Counted from the stretch's first letter, positions 46,869 through 57,429 are shown. The stretch is DNA of 64,000 nt from Saprospiraceae bacterium (GCA_020627705.1 JAHDGJ010000007.1:62001-126000), one strand, 5' to 3'. The notes: generated by a model from the letters alone, not told the origin. Numbers and translations are program-made.

Positions 46869-47318
46869 TTAATATTTAATTAGTTCGTCGTGATTAGTTG
46901 TAGTGATTTCAAACTTAGCCTTTGCCCATTTCGGAGGACCAAATCTTCCTTTTTCTCCTCTTGAGGACATATAAGGCTCAGAAGGGATTCCAAACATGCC
47001 TATATCCATTTTATTGTTTCCATTCTCATCGTGGTACGTAGAAATAGCATAAGTGCCAAAAGGAATGTTCTCAAATGTGACCATAGCTGTACCTTTTGTA
47101 ATCTGCGTACTTTGCCCAGCAAAACGCTTATTCAACCAATTCCCTTCGTTGTCGTACAAGGCAATTTGTAAAGTGCCTTCATCAGAATCCAATCCGTTTG
47201 TACTAACAGTCAGGACTGCACTTTGTGTTGTTGTGTCATCTTGGTTTGGGCCTTTTTGCTGTGCCAAGGATGTTGCGGAGATGAATACGCCTAGAATAAA
47301 AATTATCGTCTTGTTCAT
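46869..47318 (-). CDS. DUF2141 secreted protein
   Basis: 149 residues with a signal peptide (IIFILGVFISATSLAQ). The DUF2141 pattern is clear: GTLQIALYDNEGNWL, FGTYAISTYHDENGNNKMD, FGIPSEPYM and FGPPKWAKAKFE. Function of the family is unknown. It lies between the TonB receptor gene and the TPR-like gene in the same orientation. Confidence 0.9.
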   Translation of the reverse strand: MNKTIIFILGVFISATSLAQQKGPNQDDTTTQSAVLTVSTNGLDSDEGTLQIALYDNEGNWLNKRFAGQSTQITKGTAMVTFENIPFGTYAISTYHDENGNNKMDIGMFGIPSEPYMSSRGEKGRFGPPKWAKAKFEITTTNHDELIKY

Positions 47319-47422
47319 TTGATTTGTTTTTTAATTATTTAATACTTCGAAATTCGTGGTAAACACAAGGGATTAAAAATCATCCGCGACCAACTGTAGA
47401 ATGCCGGGGATGAAATGTGTTT

Positions 47423-49585
47423 TTAGAGTTGATCCAATTGATTTTTGGTCTTGTCTTGAGAAATGGTTACAAAAAATCCAACAAAGAAAAACTGATCATC
47501 GTTAGGTCTGATCTGCTCTGATCGGTACTGTCCATTGACATCAGGCATAGTAGAATAACGATAACCAAACTCATTTTTAAATCTTGGTACATTGGACACA
47601 GATACAAAAAGTATTTTCTGCTGAGAGATAAGATAAGCCCAACTCATACTGAGGTTCTTAAACCAGCCTGAACGCTCAGTCATAAAATCACTGGTATGGG
47701 GATCATCATAAGGTCTTCCACTGGCCAAAGAATAGGTCACTCCCAACTGAGAATTGAGCTTCGGAAACCACTTCTTTCCGATTAGGGATAAATTATGATT
47801 AGTTGAAAAAGAAGGCGCAGCAAACTCCGGATAATCGAGGTACTTTCTTTGATTGTTTAAGTAGCTATAACTCACCCAAAAGTCAACATACTTGACCACA
47901 TTGTTTGCCCTATAAAAAACATCAACTCCATAAGCTCTCCCTTCTCCTTCGTTGGCTATTTGAGTTGGTTCAAAATTGAAACCTCTTTGATAGCTGACCA
48001 AATCCGAATACGATTTGTAATACCCTTCCAATCGAAAAATACTTTTGTCCGTTTTGTAATTATAATTAAGTAAAAAATGGCTTGACTTCTCGTTTCTCTG
48101 CACAGATGGATCTTCTAAAAATTCGGAATCCAATTCTTGATTGTACACACCCGCCGCTGCACTTACCTGAGCATTTTGTCCAACCTTGTAAGCCAGAGTC
48201 AATCGAGGGTTAATTTCATTTGAATTCAACAAAGAATTAAACTCATAACGAGCACCAAGCTTCAAAGCCAAATCTTTGGAAAAAAAGTAGTCTATTGATG
48301 AAAAAGCAGTAGGAAGATGTCGATCAATATTCGAACTAAAAAAGTTAGTATCATTCGTTCCTTTCGACAAACGATCTTCTTGCCAAAAATATTCAGCGCC
48401 ATAATTAAGCACTACAAAATCATTTATGATGGTTTTAAATGCCCCTTTAAAATGATATCCATCAAAATCTGTATCCAATAAAAACTCGTCAACTTCTAAG
48501 TGATCTTTATTGTAGCCATGGCTCATTCCTATTTTAGCAGAATGCCGATCTGATAAAGTAGTACTGTAAGTGCTATTTATGTAAAGATTTCTGTTGTCAA
48601 TATCTACTTCTTGATAAATGGCAGTATCCAAATTTTCGCTATTCACACCTACCCTGCTAATGTCTCCGGCTATATAAGTCTTGACTAATCCTTTGTTAGT
48701 TTTATAACGATGAACCAACTCTCCAGAAAATCCTTTGTATGGGGTATTAAAATCCAATCGCGTGGGCATCAACCAATAATACGGTGTCAAATCAATATAA
48801 GATCCACTAAAACTAAGGGAAGATCTATCCCATTTTTTCGTATGACTGAGACCAAGCCCTGCACTCATCAAGGAAATGTTGGATTCAGTTTGCTTGGGTT
48901 CATCAATAGTATTCATATCCAATACTCCAGAGAGTGCTTGTCCAAATTCAGCATCATAACCACCGGTACTAAAACTCACTCCTTTAAACAAAAAAGGTGA
49001 ATATCTTCCTCGACTTGGCGTCCCAGAGAAAGTCCTCGTATAAGGTGAAAATACCCGCATTCCATCTATGAATATTTTAGTCTCACGCGCATCACCTCCT
49101 CGCACAAACAACCTTCCATCATCTGGGTTTTGCTGGGTTCCAGGCAAAGATTGGATGGCAGCTATTACATCGCCCATGGAGCCTGCAGTCGTCACCATAT
49201 CCAAGGGTTTGAGTACCGCAACTTTAGAATTATCTCCAGCTTTAAACGTACTGGCAGTGATTTCTACTGCATCCAAAGAATTTGCAGATTCTCTAAGTGT
49301 AATTTTTAGGTTTTTCATTTCATTAACCTCAGTCTTTAGCTCCTTGGATTGATATCCTAAGTACGAGACTGAGAGCACCTGAATCCCTTCTTCTGTGGTG
49401 TTAAAAGAAAAGCTGCCATCGACGTCAGTGGTTGTTCCATCATAACTTCCTACAATAAAAACATTGGCGCCTATGATAGGAACTCCTGATTTTTCAGTAA
49501 CGATACCTGAAATGTCTGTTTGAGCGTTTAGTCCAAAAGAATAAAGTACAATGACTAAAGAAGCTAAAAAGTATTTGATCTGCAT
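47423..49585 (-). CDS. TonB-dependent receptor with CarboxypepD_reg-like domain
   Basis: 720 residues. Signal peptide (FLASLVIVLYSFGLNAQ), carboxypeptidase-regulatory-like domain at about 24-105 (DISGIVTEKSGVPIIGANVF), plug domain with GDVIAAIQSLPGTQQNPDDG and RLFVRGGDARETKIFIDGM, then the barrel. It is short for a barrel-plus-plug receptor, and no SusD partner is encoded nearby. As first gene of the operon it may serve as a surface sensor or small-ligand importer for the LytS/LytTR pair behind it. Confidence 0.88.
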   Translation of the reverse strand: MQIKYFLASLVIVLYSFGLNAQTDISGIVTEKSGVPIIGANVFIVGSYDGTTTDVDGSFSFNTTEEGIQVLSVSYLGYQSKELKTEVNEMKNLKITLRESANSLDAVEITASTFKAGDNSKVAVLKPLDMVTTAGSMGDVIAAIQSLPGTQQNPDDGRLFVRGGDARETKIFIDGMRVFSPYTRTFSGTPSRGRYSPFLFKGVSFSTGGYDAEFGQALSGVLDMNTIDEPKQTESNISLMSAGLGLSHTKKWDRSSLSFSGSYIDLTPYYWLMPTRLDFNTPYKGFSGELVHRYKTNKGLVKTYIAGDISRVGVNSENLDTAIYQEVDIDNRNLYINSTYSTTLSDRHSAKIGMSHGYNKDHLEVDEFLLDTDFDGYHFKGAFKTIINDFVVLNYGAEYFWQEDRLSKGTNDTNFFSSNIDRHLPTAFSSIDYFFSKDLALKLGARYEFNSLLNSNEINPRLTLAYKVGQNAQVSAAAGVYNQELDSEFLEDPSVQRNEKSSHFLLNYNYKTDKSIFRLEGYYKSYSDLVSYQRGFNFEPTQIANEGEGRAYGVDVFYRANNVVKYVDFWVSYSYLNNQRKYLDYPEFAAPSFSTNHNLSLIGKKWFPKLNSQLGVTYSLASGRPYDDPHTSDFMTERSGWFKNLSMSWAYLISQQKILFVSVSNVPRFKNEFGYRYSTMPDVNGQYRSEQIRPNDDQFFFVGFFVTISQDKTKNQLDQL

Positions 49586-49684
49586 GACGTATTAGTTTAT
49601 ACAACAAATATGCATGCTGATCAATGAGCTCTTGAAATCACACAAGATGAATTGTAGAATAGAAGTGACGAACTGTATGTTATC

Positions 49685-51151
49685 CTAATATGCTTTGGCA
49701 AACAACACTTTTTGTTTGCTGGGTTTCCCGCTATACACACAAACTCCCTCTTCTAAAGGCGAATCATTTGGAATGCATCTTATGGTCGCTTTCGTTTCTT
49801 CCTTTATTTTGGCTTCCGTTTCGGCAGTTCCATCCCAATGAGCATAAATGAAGCCTCCTTTTGATTCTAAAACCTCTTTGAATTGATCGAAGTTTTCGAC
49901 AGTAGAGGTATGATCAGCTCTAAACTGCTTGGCACGAGCCAAAAGATTGTCTTGGATTTCGTCCAACAAGGTCTTAACGTGTGCAACCGCTCCATCTTTA
50001 GCAATGGATTCTTTTGTCTTGGTATCCCTTCGAGCAATTTCGACCAAGCCTTTTTCCAAATCCCTTTTTCCTATGCCTATTCTAACAGGCACCCCTTCCA
50101 TTTCGTATTGCGCAAATTTAAATCCTGGCCTCTTTTGATCATCCCGATCTACTTTTACCCTTACACCTTGGGCTTTAAGAGCTTCAGCCATGGCATCAGC
50201 AACTTCCATTATTTCTGGATCCGGCTTTGGGATAGGAATAATAACTACTTGCACGGGAGCTAATTTTGGCGGCAATACCAAACCTTCGTCGTCAGAGTGG
50301 GTCATGATTAGGCCCCCAACCAATCGGGTTGAAACCCCCCAAGAAGTAGCCCAAACATATTCTTCTTTATTCTCTTTGGTAGAATATTTTACATCAAAGG
50401 CTTTGGCAAAATTCTGACCTAAAAAGTGCGAAGTACCAGCTTGTAAAGCCTTTCCATCCTGCATTAATGCCTCAATGGTATACGTTTCTTCGGCGCCTGC
50501 GAATCTTTCTGAAGCCGTTTTGGCTCCTTTTATTACAGGCATCGCCATATAGTCCTCTGCAAATCGCGCATACACCTCATGAATCATTTGCGATTCTTCC
50601 AGTGCCTCCGCTTTTGTGGCATGGGCTGTATGTCCCTCTTGCCACAAAAACTCTGCAGTTCGTAAAAATGGTCGAGTTCTCATTTCCCAACGGACCACAT
50701 TCGCCCACTGATTAATCAAGAGCGGCAAATCTCTGTACGAATTAATCCAATCGCGATAGGTATTCCATATTATGGTTTCTGAAGTAGGTCTTACTATGAG
50801 CTCCTCCTCCAATTTGGCTGAAGGATCCACAACGACTCCACTGCCGTTTGGGTTGTTCATCAACCTGTGATGGGTGACCACGGCACATTCTTTGGCGAAA
50901 CCCTCTACATGGTCCGCTTCTTTACTCAAAAAACTCTTAGGTATAAACAAAGGAAAATATGCATTGACATGTCCGGTATCCTTAAACATTTGATCCAACA
51001 CGGCTTTCATGTTTTCCCATAGCCCAAAACCCAAAGGTTTTATAACCATACATCCTCTAACGGCAGAATTATCTGCCAAACCTGCTTTTCGAACAATGTC
51101 TAAATACCATTTAGAATAATCTTCTGTACGAGGGGTGATTTCTTTTGCCAT
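49685..51151 (-). CDS. proS: Prolyl-tRNA synthetase (archaeal/eukaryotic-type)
   Basis: 488 residues, class II. The short form without the bacterial editing insert: motif 2 region [20 protein letters not shown], then QEGHTAHAT and [20 protein letters not shown]. It ends in Tyr (FAKAY); in Thermus ProRS the terminal Tyr carboxylate reaches the active site, and this protein appears to share that feature. Single gene, divergent from the RS-rich protein gene. Confidence 0.96.
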   Translation of the reverse strand: MAKEITPRTEDYSKWYLDIVRKAGLADNSAVRGCMVIKPLGFGLWENMKAVLDQMFKDTGHVNAYFPLFIPKSFLSKEADHVEGFAKECAVVTHHRLMNNPNGSGVVVDPSAKLEEELIVRPTSETIIWNTYRDWINSYRDLPLLINQWANVVRWEMRTRPFLRTAEFLWQEGHTAHATKAEALEESQMIHEVYARFAEDYMAMPVIKGAKTASERFAGAEETYTIEALMQDGKALQAGTSHFLGQNFAKAFDVKYSTKENKEEYVWATSWGVSTRLVGGLIMTHSDDEGLVLPPKLAPVQVVIIPIPKPDPEIMEVADAMAEALKAQGVRVKVDRDDQKRPGFKFAQYEMEGVPVRIGIGKRDLEKGLVEIARRDTKTKESIAKDGAVAHVKTLLDEIQDNLLARAKQFRADHTSTVENFDQFKEVLESKGGFIYAHWDGTAETEAKIKEETKATIRCIPNDSPLEEGVCVYSGKPSKQKVLFAKAY

Positions 51152-51407
51152 TTAAAATATTATTTGGCTTTCGCCGAAAGGTTAATCATTTTTAGTTAAA
51201 GAAAATCTAATGCAATAAAAAAAGGAACCTTAGCCCCTTGTTTTGTGTCTTAATTATGTATTTCAGATGTAAAGATGTCTTAATACTCCTTAACAGCTGA
51301 AAGAGGTTTTTTAAATTTCTTTTAACTGATTTTCTAGAGCAAAAGTAATAAATTGCAGTAAAGGAGTTGAGAGTCCGAGTCGAATGCACAAACTAAAAAA
51401 GACAACT

Positions 51408-52466
51408 ATGAAAAGTAAGTATTTCAGTTTAGCCGTTTTGTTCATACTTAGCACATTAGGAACTACCCTAACAGCACAATTTGATCAACTGTATTATGAT
51501 CCAGATGAGGATGGATTATTATATGAAGAATATGATGCGGACTTCTACGAAGACGAGTATTATGAAGACGATGCAGATTACGAGTACTTTGATGATTATG
51601 ATTATACTTATGCTTCGAGAATAAGAAGATTTAACAGAGGAAACAGTGGTTTTGGCTACTACTCTCCGGTTTATGTAAACAGATATTTCTACTCTCCAAA
51701 CGATTATTATAACGCGTATGATCCGTATTCTTTTGGAGGGACCAACATCTACGTAAACTTTGGTGGATGGAACTCTTGGAACAGCTACAGAAGATGGAAC
51801 AGATACAACAGATGGTATTCTTGGAACAGATGGAACAGAGTAAACAGATGGAATAACTTTGGGTACAACAACTACTTTAACAACTACAATGGCTATGGTT
51901 TTGCCGGATATGGCGGCGGAAGCGGTGGATTTGGAAGCGTAGCTAATGGATGTCCTCCAGGAATTTTTGGCGGAGGTGCTAGAGGAGTTGCCACGGGAAC
52001 GACTTCAAGAGGAAACAACAATGCAGTATTCAGCTCAAGAAGATATGGGTCTACTACTGCCGGGACAAACGGAAGAAGAACCTCTCCAAGAGTCTCTACC
52101 TCTAAAAGAAATGAATCATTTAGGTCATCTGATAGAGCGACAAACAGATCAGCATACAGATCCAATGGAGCGACAAGCACAAGGACAGCGAGAGGTGCTT
52201 ATAGAGGTACCAACAGAAGTTCTAATGCAACAACTGGCTCAAAGAGAAGCTACGAACGTCAAACGTCAAAAAGATCTTCGTACAAGTCAAGCAGCTCAAA
52301 AAGAAGTAATAATAGATCTTACAACAGATCAAACAGTAGTAATAGATCTGCAAAGAGAAGTACTCCAAGGTCTTCAAGCAGAAGTTCTTCAACGCGATCA
52401 TCAAGCAGAAGTTCTTCAAGATCAAGTGGAAGCTCATCAAGGTCTTCACGAAGAGGAGGCAGATAA
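51408..52466 (+). CDS. Secreted low-complexity protein: Asp/Tyr, Trp/Asn/Arg and Arg/Ser zones
   Basis: 352 residues from the ATG at 51408 (signal peptide YFSLAVLFILSTLGTTLTAQ); a start at 51384 would add eight residues. Three zones follow: acidic Tyr/Asp (about 25-65), Trp/Asn/Tyr/Arg repeats (WNSWNSYRRWNRYNRWYSWN), a Gly-rich hinge, then a basic tail of about 130 residues dominated by Arg and Ser (KRSNNRSYNRSNSSNRSAKR; SSSRSSS steps). Net charge runs from strongly negative to strongly positive. No domain is recognised. Could be matrix-, nucleic-acid- or polysaccharide-binding at the surface (inference). Confidence 0.8.
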   Translation: MKSKYFSLAVLFILSTLGTTLTAQFDQLYYDPDEDGLLYEEYDADFYEDEYYEDDADYEYFDDYDYTYASRIRRFNRGNSGFGYYSPVYVNRYFYSPNDYYNAYDPYSFGGTNIYVNFGGWNSWNSYRRWNRYNRWYSWNRWNRVNRWNNFGYNNYFNNYNGYGFAGYGGGSGGFGSVANGCPPGIFGGGARGVATGTTSRGNNNAVFSSRRYGSTTAGTNGRRTSPRVSTSKRNESFRSSDRATNRSAYRSNGATSTRTARGAYRGTNRSSNATTGSKRSYERQTSKRSSYKSSSSKRSNNRSYNRSNSSNRSAKRSTPRSSSRSSSTRSSSRSSSRSSGSSSRSSRRGGR

Positions 52467-52487
52467 GATTTACCAATTGAAATACTG

Positions 52488-52526
52488 AAAGGTGGATAAC
52501 ATACATTGTAATCCACCTTTTTTTTT
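52488..52526 (+). terminator. Rho-independent terminator of the RS-rich protein gene
   Basis: AAAGGTGGAT (52488-52497) pairs with ATCCACCTTT (52511-52520), followed by six more T. Confidence 0.88.
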
Positions 52527-52564
52527 AAGCCCTTTTCAAACATTTTCTTTTAAACTCAATCATT

Positions 52565-54046
52565 ATGAGAATATTACTGAGCTTTGTTTTCACGCTTATA
52601 GGACTTATAGGATATAGTCAAAATTATGATGAGATATTACGGTACAGCCAGCTCAACCCAAGTGGGACTGCAAGAGTCATCGGCGTCGGTGGATCCTTTG
52701 GTGCGATGGGCGGTGACTTTGGAGGCATCAGCATAAACCCCGCAGCAATCGGTAACTATTGGCTCTCGGAGTTTAGTTTTTCGCCCTCGGTTACTTTCCT
52801 AAATACGGACGCTACCCTCGCAGGTGCTTCTACCCAAAACAAAGTAAATCTTAAAGCAAACTTAGATCATATTGGGATCACCATTGCATCCTCTCCTTGG
52901 GCAGACAATTGGGAAACCTCCTCATGGAGCTTTGGGTACAATCGGATTGCCAACTACAATGAGAGTTTTGTTTTTGAAGGTCAAACGGCGGGCTCTATCG
53001 TCGGTCGTTATTTAGAACAATCGCAAGGCCTTTCTCCAGATCAACTGGATGATTTCGAAATAGGTTTGGCCTATGATGTAGGAGCGATCTATGATCCAGA
53101 TGCCAGCAACTTTTATGCAGCTGATTTTGATCCGTACAATACTGCAGTAAACAAAAAACAAACCGTTGAAAGATCAGGAGGCATGAGCGAAATTGTACTC
53201 GGTTGGGGTGGAAACTTCAAACGAAAATTAAACATCGGTGCCAGCTTAAGCATTCCGTTCATACGTTTTCGAGAGTCCAAGCTTTATGAGGAAAGAGATG
53301 AATTGGACGAAATCGAAACCTTTAATGCCCTAACCTTTAGTGAGCGTGTGACGACCACTGGTGTTGGAATAAAAGCCAGTGCTGGAGCGACACTCAAAGT
53401 AAACAAACGCTTCCGGATTGGCGCGGCTTATCATTCTAAGACATATTTCGCGCTGCAAGATTCTTTCAATACCGTGAGCTATTACGCCTATACTTTTGAT
53501 GGCAATTTTGAAGAATTTGACAGCAGATCTCCGGATGGTATTTTTGAATATGGCTTAAACACCCCAAGCAGGACCGTAGCAAGTGTAGGGTACTTGTTTA
53601 GAAATAACAAACTGGCTGGTTTTATCAATGCCGATATCGAAATGTTGAATTATGCAAACAGCGCTTTTAACCTAACTAGATCAAGCGATGCTACGCAAGC
53701 AGATGCAGATTACGAAGATCAGCTCAACGACCAAATCGCTGTCGAATTGGGCAATGCTTTTAATTTTAGACTCGGTACAGAAATCGCCTATGGTCATCTA
53801 AGATTTAGAGCAGGTGCAGCGTTAAATCAGTCTCCCTTCTCCAACGGATTAGCGGATGGCAATACGATTTATGCTACAGGTGTAGGTTACAAAGGAGACT
53901 CCTTTTACATCGATGCAGCCGTCAGGTATACACAAAGCAATCAAACGTATATTCCGTATCTGATGGAAAATGCGGTAGACGATCAATTGGTCGATGTCAA
54001 CACCAATCGCGGCGAATTGATCCTCACGGCTGGGTGGAGTTTTTAA
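52565..54046 (+). CDS. OmpP1/FadL-like outer-membrane transport protein
   Basis: 493 residues. Signal peptide (MRILLSFVFTLIGLIGYSQ), then the typical start of Bacteroidota OmpP1/FadL homologues (ARVIGVGGSFGAMGGDFGGI, INPAAIG) and a barrel rich in alternating aromatic strands, ending LILTAGWSF with C-terminal Phe. FadL members carry hydrophobic compounds across the outer membrane; the substrate here is unknown. Separate unit from the RS-rich gene because of the terminator between them. Confidence 0.85.
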   Translation: MRILLSFVFTLIGLIGYSQNYDEILRYSQLNPSGTARVIGVGGSFGAMGGDFGGISINPAAIGNYWLSEFSFSPSVTFLNTDATLAGASTQNKVNLKANLDHIGITIASSPWADNWETSSWSFGYNRIANYNESFVFEGQTAGSIVGRYLEQSQGLSPDQLDDFEIGLAYDVGAIYDPDASNFYAADFDPYNTAVNKKQTVERSGGMSEIVLGWGGNFKRKLNIGASLSIPFIRFRESKLYEERDELDEIETFNALTFSERVTTTGVGIKASAGATLKVNKRFRIGAAYHSKTYFALQDSFNTVSYYAYTFDGNFEEFDSRSPDGIFEYGLNTPSRTVASVGYLFRNNKLAGFINADIEMLNYANSAFNLTRSSDATQADADYEDQLNDQIAVELGNAFNFRLGTEIAYGHLRFRAGAALNQSPFSNGLADGNTIYATGVGYKGDSFYIDAAVRYTQSNQTYIPYLMENAVDDQLVDVNTNRGELILTAGWSF

Positions 54047-54084
54047 GCGGAATTTAGGATTCGGTTGCGGGTTGCGCTAAAGAA

Positions 54085-54513
54085 TTATTCCTTTTCTTCT
54101 AAGGATACCCAACTGAAGGATTTATGGATGATTTTCCATTGGCCTTGGTATTTGGCGAGCAACATATAATCCGTAAAATTTCTCCAGCCCGGGATAATGA
54201 TTTGCACCTTGGCCGTGGCAACGTTGCCGCTTTGATCTACAGATAGGATACTGCCCTCTCGGCTGTTTTTCTTTCCCGGCGTAATGCCCGCGATGTAATC
54301 TTGCCCCTTCCAAACACTCAAGCTGTCGTTTTTGATCGAGTACAAATTAAAGTCAGGATGAAAAGCTATTTCGAGGCGTTCGGGTTGACCGTTGGCCGTG
54401 CCTTCGATATAATGCGCCAAACATTCTTTGATTTTGGCCACTTCGATTGGATGGTTTTGGGCAGTGAGAGAAAAGGCGAAAAAGGCAAAAATGGAAAGCA
54501 AAGCGGTTTTCAT
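54085..54513 (-). CDS. NTF2-like (lumazine-binding-type) secreted protein
   Basis: 142 residues with signal peptide (MKTALLSIFAFFAFSLTAQ). The mature part has the cone-shaped NTF2/SnoaL pattern: AHYIEGTANGQPERLEIAFH, the LYSIKNDSLSVWKGQDYIAG strand and YQGQWKIIHKSFSW. Similar to Lumazine_bd_2/DUF4440-type small periplasmic proteins of unknown ligand. On the minus strand downstream of the CHAT gene with a 54-bp gap; may or may not be part of that unit. Confidence 0.8.
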   Translation of the reverse strand: MKTALLSIFAFFAFSLTAQNHPIEVAKIKECLAHYIEGTANGQPERLEIAFHPDFNLYSIKNDSLSVWKGQDYIAGITPGKKNSREGSILSVDQSGNVATAKVQIIIPGWRNFTDYMLLAKYQGQWKIIHKSFSWVSLEEKE

Positions 54514-54567
54514 ATGGTCTTTTTTAATGTAACGCAGATAAGTGCATTGAAGTATACTTTATTTTAA

Positions 54568-57429
54568 TCAAGCGGCTTGGTCCAATCGGTCTCTCCTTCT
54601 TCGCATCAACAATCCACCAGCGACACAAAGCATACTTGCACCAATGTATAAGAGCATGTTGGATTGTGAAGGAAAGATGGCTTGGTCGTTTCCAATATGA
54701 ATCATGCTTGCCCAATAGTATGGGTGTTGGTGTTGTTTGTCTGCAGATTCTAAAAATGCCATTTTGGACTTTTGTAAGGCTTCGGATTTTGACATGCCTT
54801 TTTTTAAATTGAGGTACATGTTGGTCGAAATATCATAGGATGATTTATCATCGAGTGCCCACAAACTAGATTGTAAGCTCTTTACGCCCGAGGCAAAAAA
54901 TCCTCTAGACAAACTCATCATTCCTTCTCCTGATTTCAATTCGCCTGTAGCCGTATTGCATGCACTCAATACAACCAATTCTGGCCTGCTGCTTAATCCT
55001 TGCAAATCATAGTTGGTCAAATATCCATCAGTAAAATGAATTTCACTTAACATTGGATCTTCAGGATTGAGACATGCGTGAGTTGCTAAATGGACAATTG
55101 GGAAATCCGCATAATTATCAGTAAATGCGCTTCGAATTGATGACGTATCTCCATCAAAAACACCATGAAACGTCTCTTTTAGAAAAAGCAACTCATCTTT
55201 GGCAAAGGGTAATTTTCCTAGACTTGCTAAAGCACAAGATCTGCTTTGCTCAATGGGTCCTGAAAACTCTGGAGCAATGCAGAATACCTCATGATCTTCC
55301 GATTTGGAAACAGTTTCTTCTTCTAAAAACTGGCGTGCTGATAAATAATAAGAGACGTTTGTCTTTGAAAGCAGATAGGAGTTATACGCACTGGTATCCG
55401 CTACTAAGGTTTCAAAAGGAAGCCTATTTAATATTCCATCTGGTACTACGATTAATTTTTCAATCCCATCAAGAGAGAAACAACCTAAAAGCTCTTGATA
55501 GAGATGAAAAGCATTTCGTCGCGCTAGTGCAAACTTTTCTAAATTACCCGTTGGTTTTTGAGAAATCCAATCCAAATGATCGAGAAGCTGAGTATTCCAT
55601 TTTTGTAAATGTTGTACTCTATTGAGCTCTATTTTTTTGCGATCGATATATAGGGCATAAATATTGTCTTCAGTTTGGAAGTATTCAAAAAGTGCTTCAT
55701 TTCCATTCAGTTTCTGTTGCACCACTGTTAGGTCATAACCCTTGGTTAATTCCTTCCGATAATCAAAAAAATCGGGATACTCGGTTTCGATTTTATTTTG
55801 CAGAATGGCCAACTCTTCCTGTGCCTCAAAGACAGCACGCTCATATTCACTAATCCGGTTAAGGTCCAAAGAATCCTTTTGCTTTTCTTCACTTAATAGT
55901 CTAGAATAAAAAGAAACACTGCTTGTTAACTCAGATTCTTGATTTTTTATGTCCTCTGGCAATTTAGAACTCAGCAGCTCAAACTTGTTTTTTACATTTT
56001 CAAAAAGGATGGTGGATTTATTTTTCTCCAAAATCTGAAAAATAGCATTCAGCTTTGCGTGATTGTTACTTAAAGCATAAGACCTGTAAAATAAATCCAA
56101 GGCTTCTGAATACAACGGATAAGCTTTTTCGGCAACAAAGAATTTAGAACCATCGATTAGATAACTCTTCTTCATTTGATCCAACAAATCAACCAAAGCC
56201 ATATAGGCCTTTTCCGAAATTCTTAGATACTTTTGGTCATTCGTATTTTGGTATAAAGAATCCGAAGTTCTTGCCTTATATTTTAACAAAGCAAGGGCCT
56301 CGGGGTACTCCGTATATTTTTTGAATGTTGGATTTGACTCCAAATCATCGGAAAGTGCTTCATCAAAAAACTTTAGTCCTTCGTGGAACTCCATTAGTGC
56401 AGAATCCGGTTTGTTCCAATCCAAATATAATTCTCCAATGTTTTGATGGATTTTTGGGATGAAAGCGAATTCTTTGTCGGTTTCGTATTCATTCTTTGCA
56501 ATCTCTAAAGATTTCATTAACTCGGAATACGATTTAACAAAATCAGAAGTAGATTTTTTCCAAAGCCCATTTAACCTAAAAAATTGAAAGCTTCTAAATG
56601 AGTTTTGATATTGAGATAAACCTAAATAAGATTTATACGAATTACTAGATTTATCTTCAATTTGAAAAGTGAGATAGAATATGTTCAATCTATTTTCTAA
56701 TTCAAAAAGTACTTTTTGATAATCAAAATCATCCTTTGAGTAATTTGAATTCTTTTCTATTAAATCCAAAATTCGAAAAACCAATCTTTTGCCTTTTTCA
56801 AAATTTCCTTGCGAAGTATAATACTTCAATAAACTGGACAGAGCTTTGACTTTCCTAATAAAAAGAATTCGTTTTTCAATTGAGTTATTAAATGCTTTAT
56901 TTTGAATAACATCCAATGCTTCTAGACAATACTCTTCAGCTAGACTAAAATCACCAATTTTGTAATAAATAGTTGCAATATTAAAAAGTATTACTTCCCT
57001 ATTTCTTGAATTCCTATTAGATATTTCTAAGGCACTTAAATAATTATTTAATGCAATATTATTCGAACCAATCATAGAATGATAAAGAGCAAAATTATTT
57101 ATAGCATCAATTCTCAATTCAGTATCATTATAGATTGTAGAATTTTGAAAAGCTTTGGTAGCGGCTTTTTTGAATTCTTCAACTTCACCTAAATCATAAT
57201 AATAACCAGTTAGAGTCAAAAGTGTCAATAAATTTATTCCTAATTCTTTTTCTGAATTAGAGATTTCCTCTAGTCTCTCTAATACTGACACAACTTCGAA
57301 AGGCTCAGGTTCTTCCTCCCACTGCACTATGGAATCAAATAATACTTGGGATTTAGACTTTTGACCAAAAAGATCAGAATTAATGAGGGATATAAAAATT
57401 ATAAAATAAAAAAATTTACTTGACCACAT
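54568..57429 (-). CDS. CHAT-domain peptidase-like protein with TPR repeats and C-terminal membrane anchor
   Basis: 953 residues. Signal peptide (FFYFIIFISLINSDLFGQ), a long TPR-like helical region (about 40-500), a coiled coil (about 505-560), then a CHAT domain (about 600-910). The caspase-like dyad is visible: His784 in VHLATHACLN and Cys824 in LSACNTATGE, plus GEGMMSLSRGFFASG. The C-terminus is one membrane helix (MLLYIGASMLCVAGGLLM) and a basic tail, so CHAT and TPRs probably face the periplasm. Its start overlaps the T9SS-cargo gene by 14 bp. CHAT proteases are clan CD relatives of caspase and separase; the target here is unknown. Confidence 0.88.
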   Translation of the reverse strand: MWSSKFFYFIIFISLINSDLFGQKSKSQVLFDSIVQWEEEPEPFEVVSVLERLEEISNSEKELGINLLTLLTLTGYYYDLGEVEEFKKAATKAFQNSTIYNDTELRIDAINNFALYHSMIGSNNIALNNYLSALEISNRNSRNREVILFNIATIYYKIGDFSLAEEYCLEALDVIQNKAFNNSIEKRILFIRKVKALSSLLKYYTSQGNFEKGKRLVFRILDLIEKNSNYSKDDFDYQKVLFELENRLNIFYLTFQIEDKSSNSYKSYLGLSQYQNSFRSFQFFRLNGLWKKSTSDFVKSYSELMKSLEIAKNEYETDKEFAFIPKIHQNIGELYLDWNKPDSALMEFHEGLKFFDEALSDDLESNPTFKKYTEYPEALALLKYKARTSDSLYQNTNDQKYLRISEKAYMALVDLLDQMKKSYLIDGSKFFVAEKAYPLYSEALDLFYRSYALSNNHAKLNAIFQILEKNKSTILFENVKNKFELLSSKLPEDIKNQESELTSSVSFYSRLLSEEKQKDSLDLNRISEYERAVFEAQEELAILQNKIETEYPDFFDYRKELTKGYDLTVVQQKLNGNEALFEYFQTEDNIYALYIDRKKIELNRVQHLQKWNTQLLDHLDWISQKPTGNLEKFALARRNAFHLYQELLGCFSLDGIEKLIVVPDGILNRLPFETLVADTSAYNSYLLSKTNVSYYLSARQFLEEETVSKSEDHEVFCIAPEFSGPIEQSRSCALASLGKLPFAKDELLFLKETFHGVFDGDTSSIRSAFTDNYADFPIVHLATHACLNPEDPMLSEIHFTDGYLTNYDLQGLSSRPELVVLSACNTATGELKSGEGMMSLSRGFFASGVKSLQSSLWALDDKSSYDISTNMYLNLKKGMSKSEALQKSKMAFLESADKQHQHPYYWASMIHIGNDQAIFPSQSNMLLYIGASMLCVAGGLLMRRRRDRLDQAA

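Noticed and set aside
51946-52488. Plus-strand frame of 180 residues with repeated EVLQ units
   Set aside because: It overlaps the RS-rich gene in another frame; the EVLQ pattern arises from AGAAGTTCTTCA codons for Arg/Ser. No signal, no separate start context.
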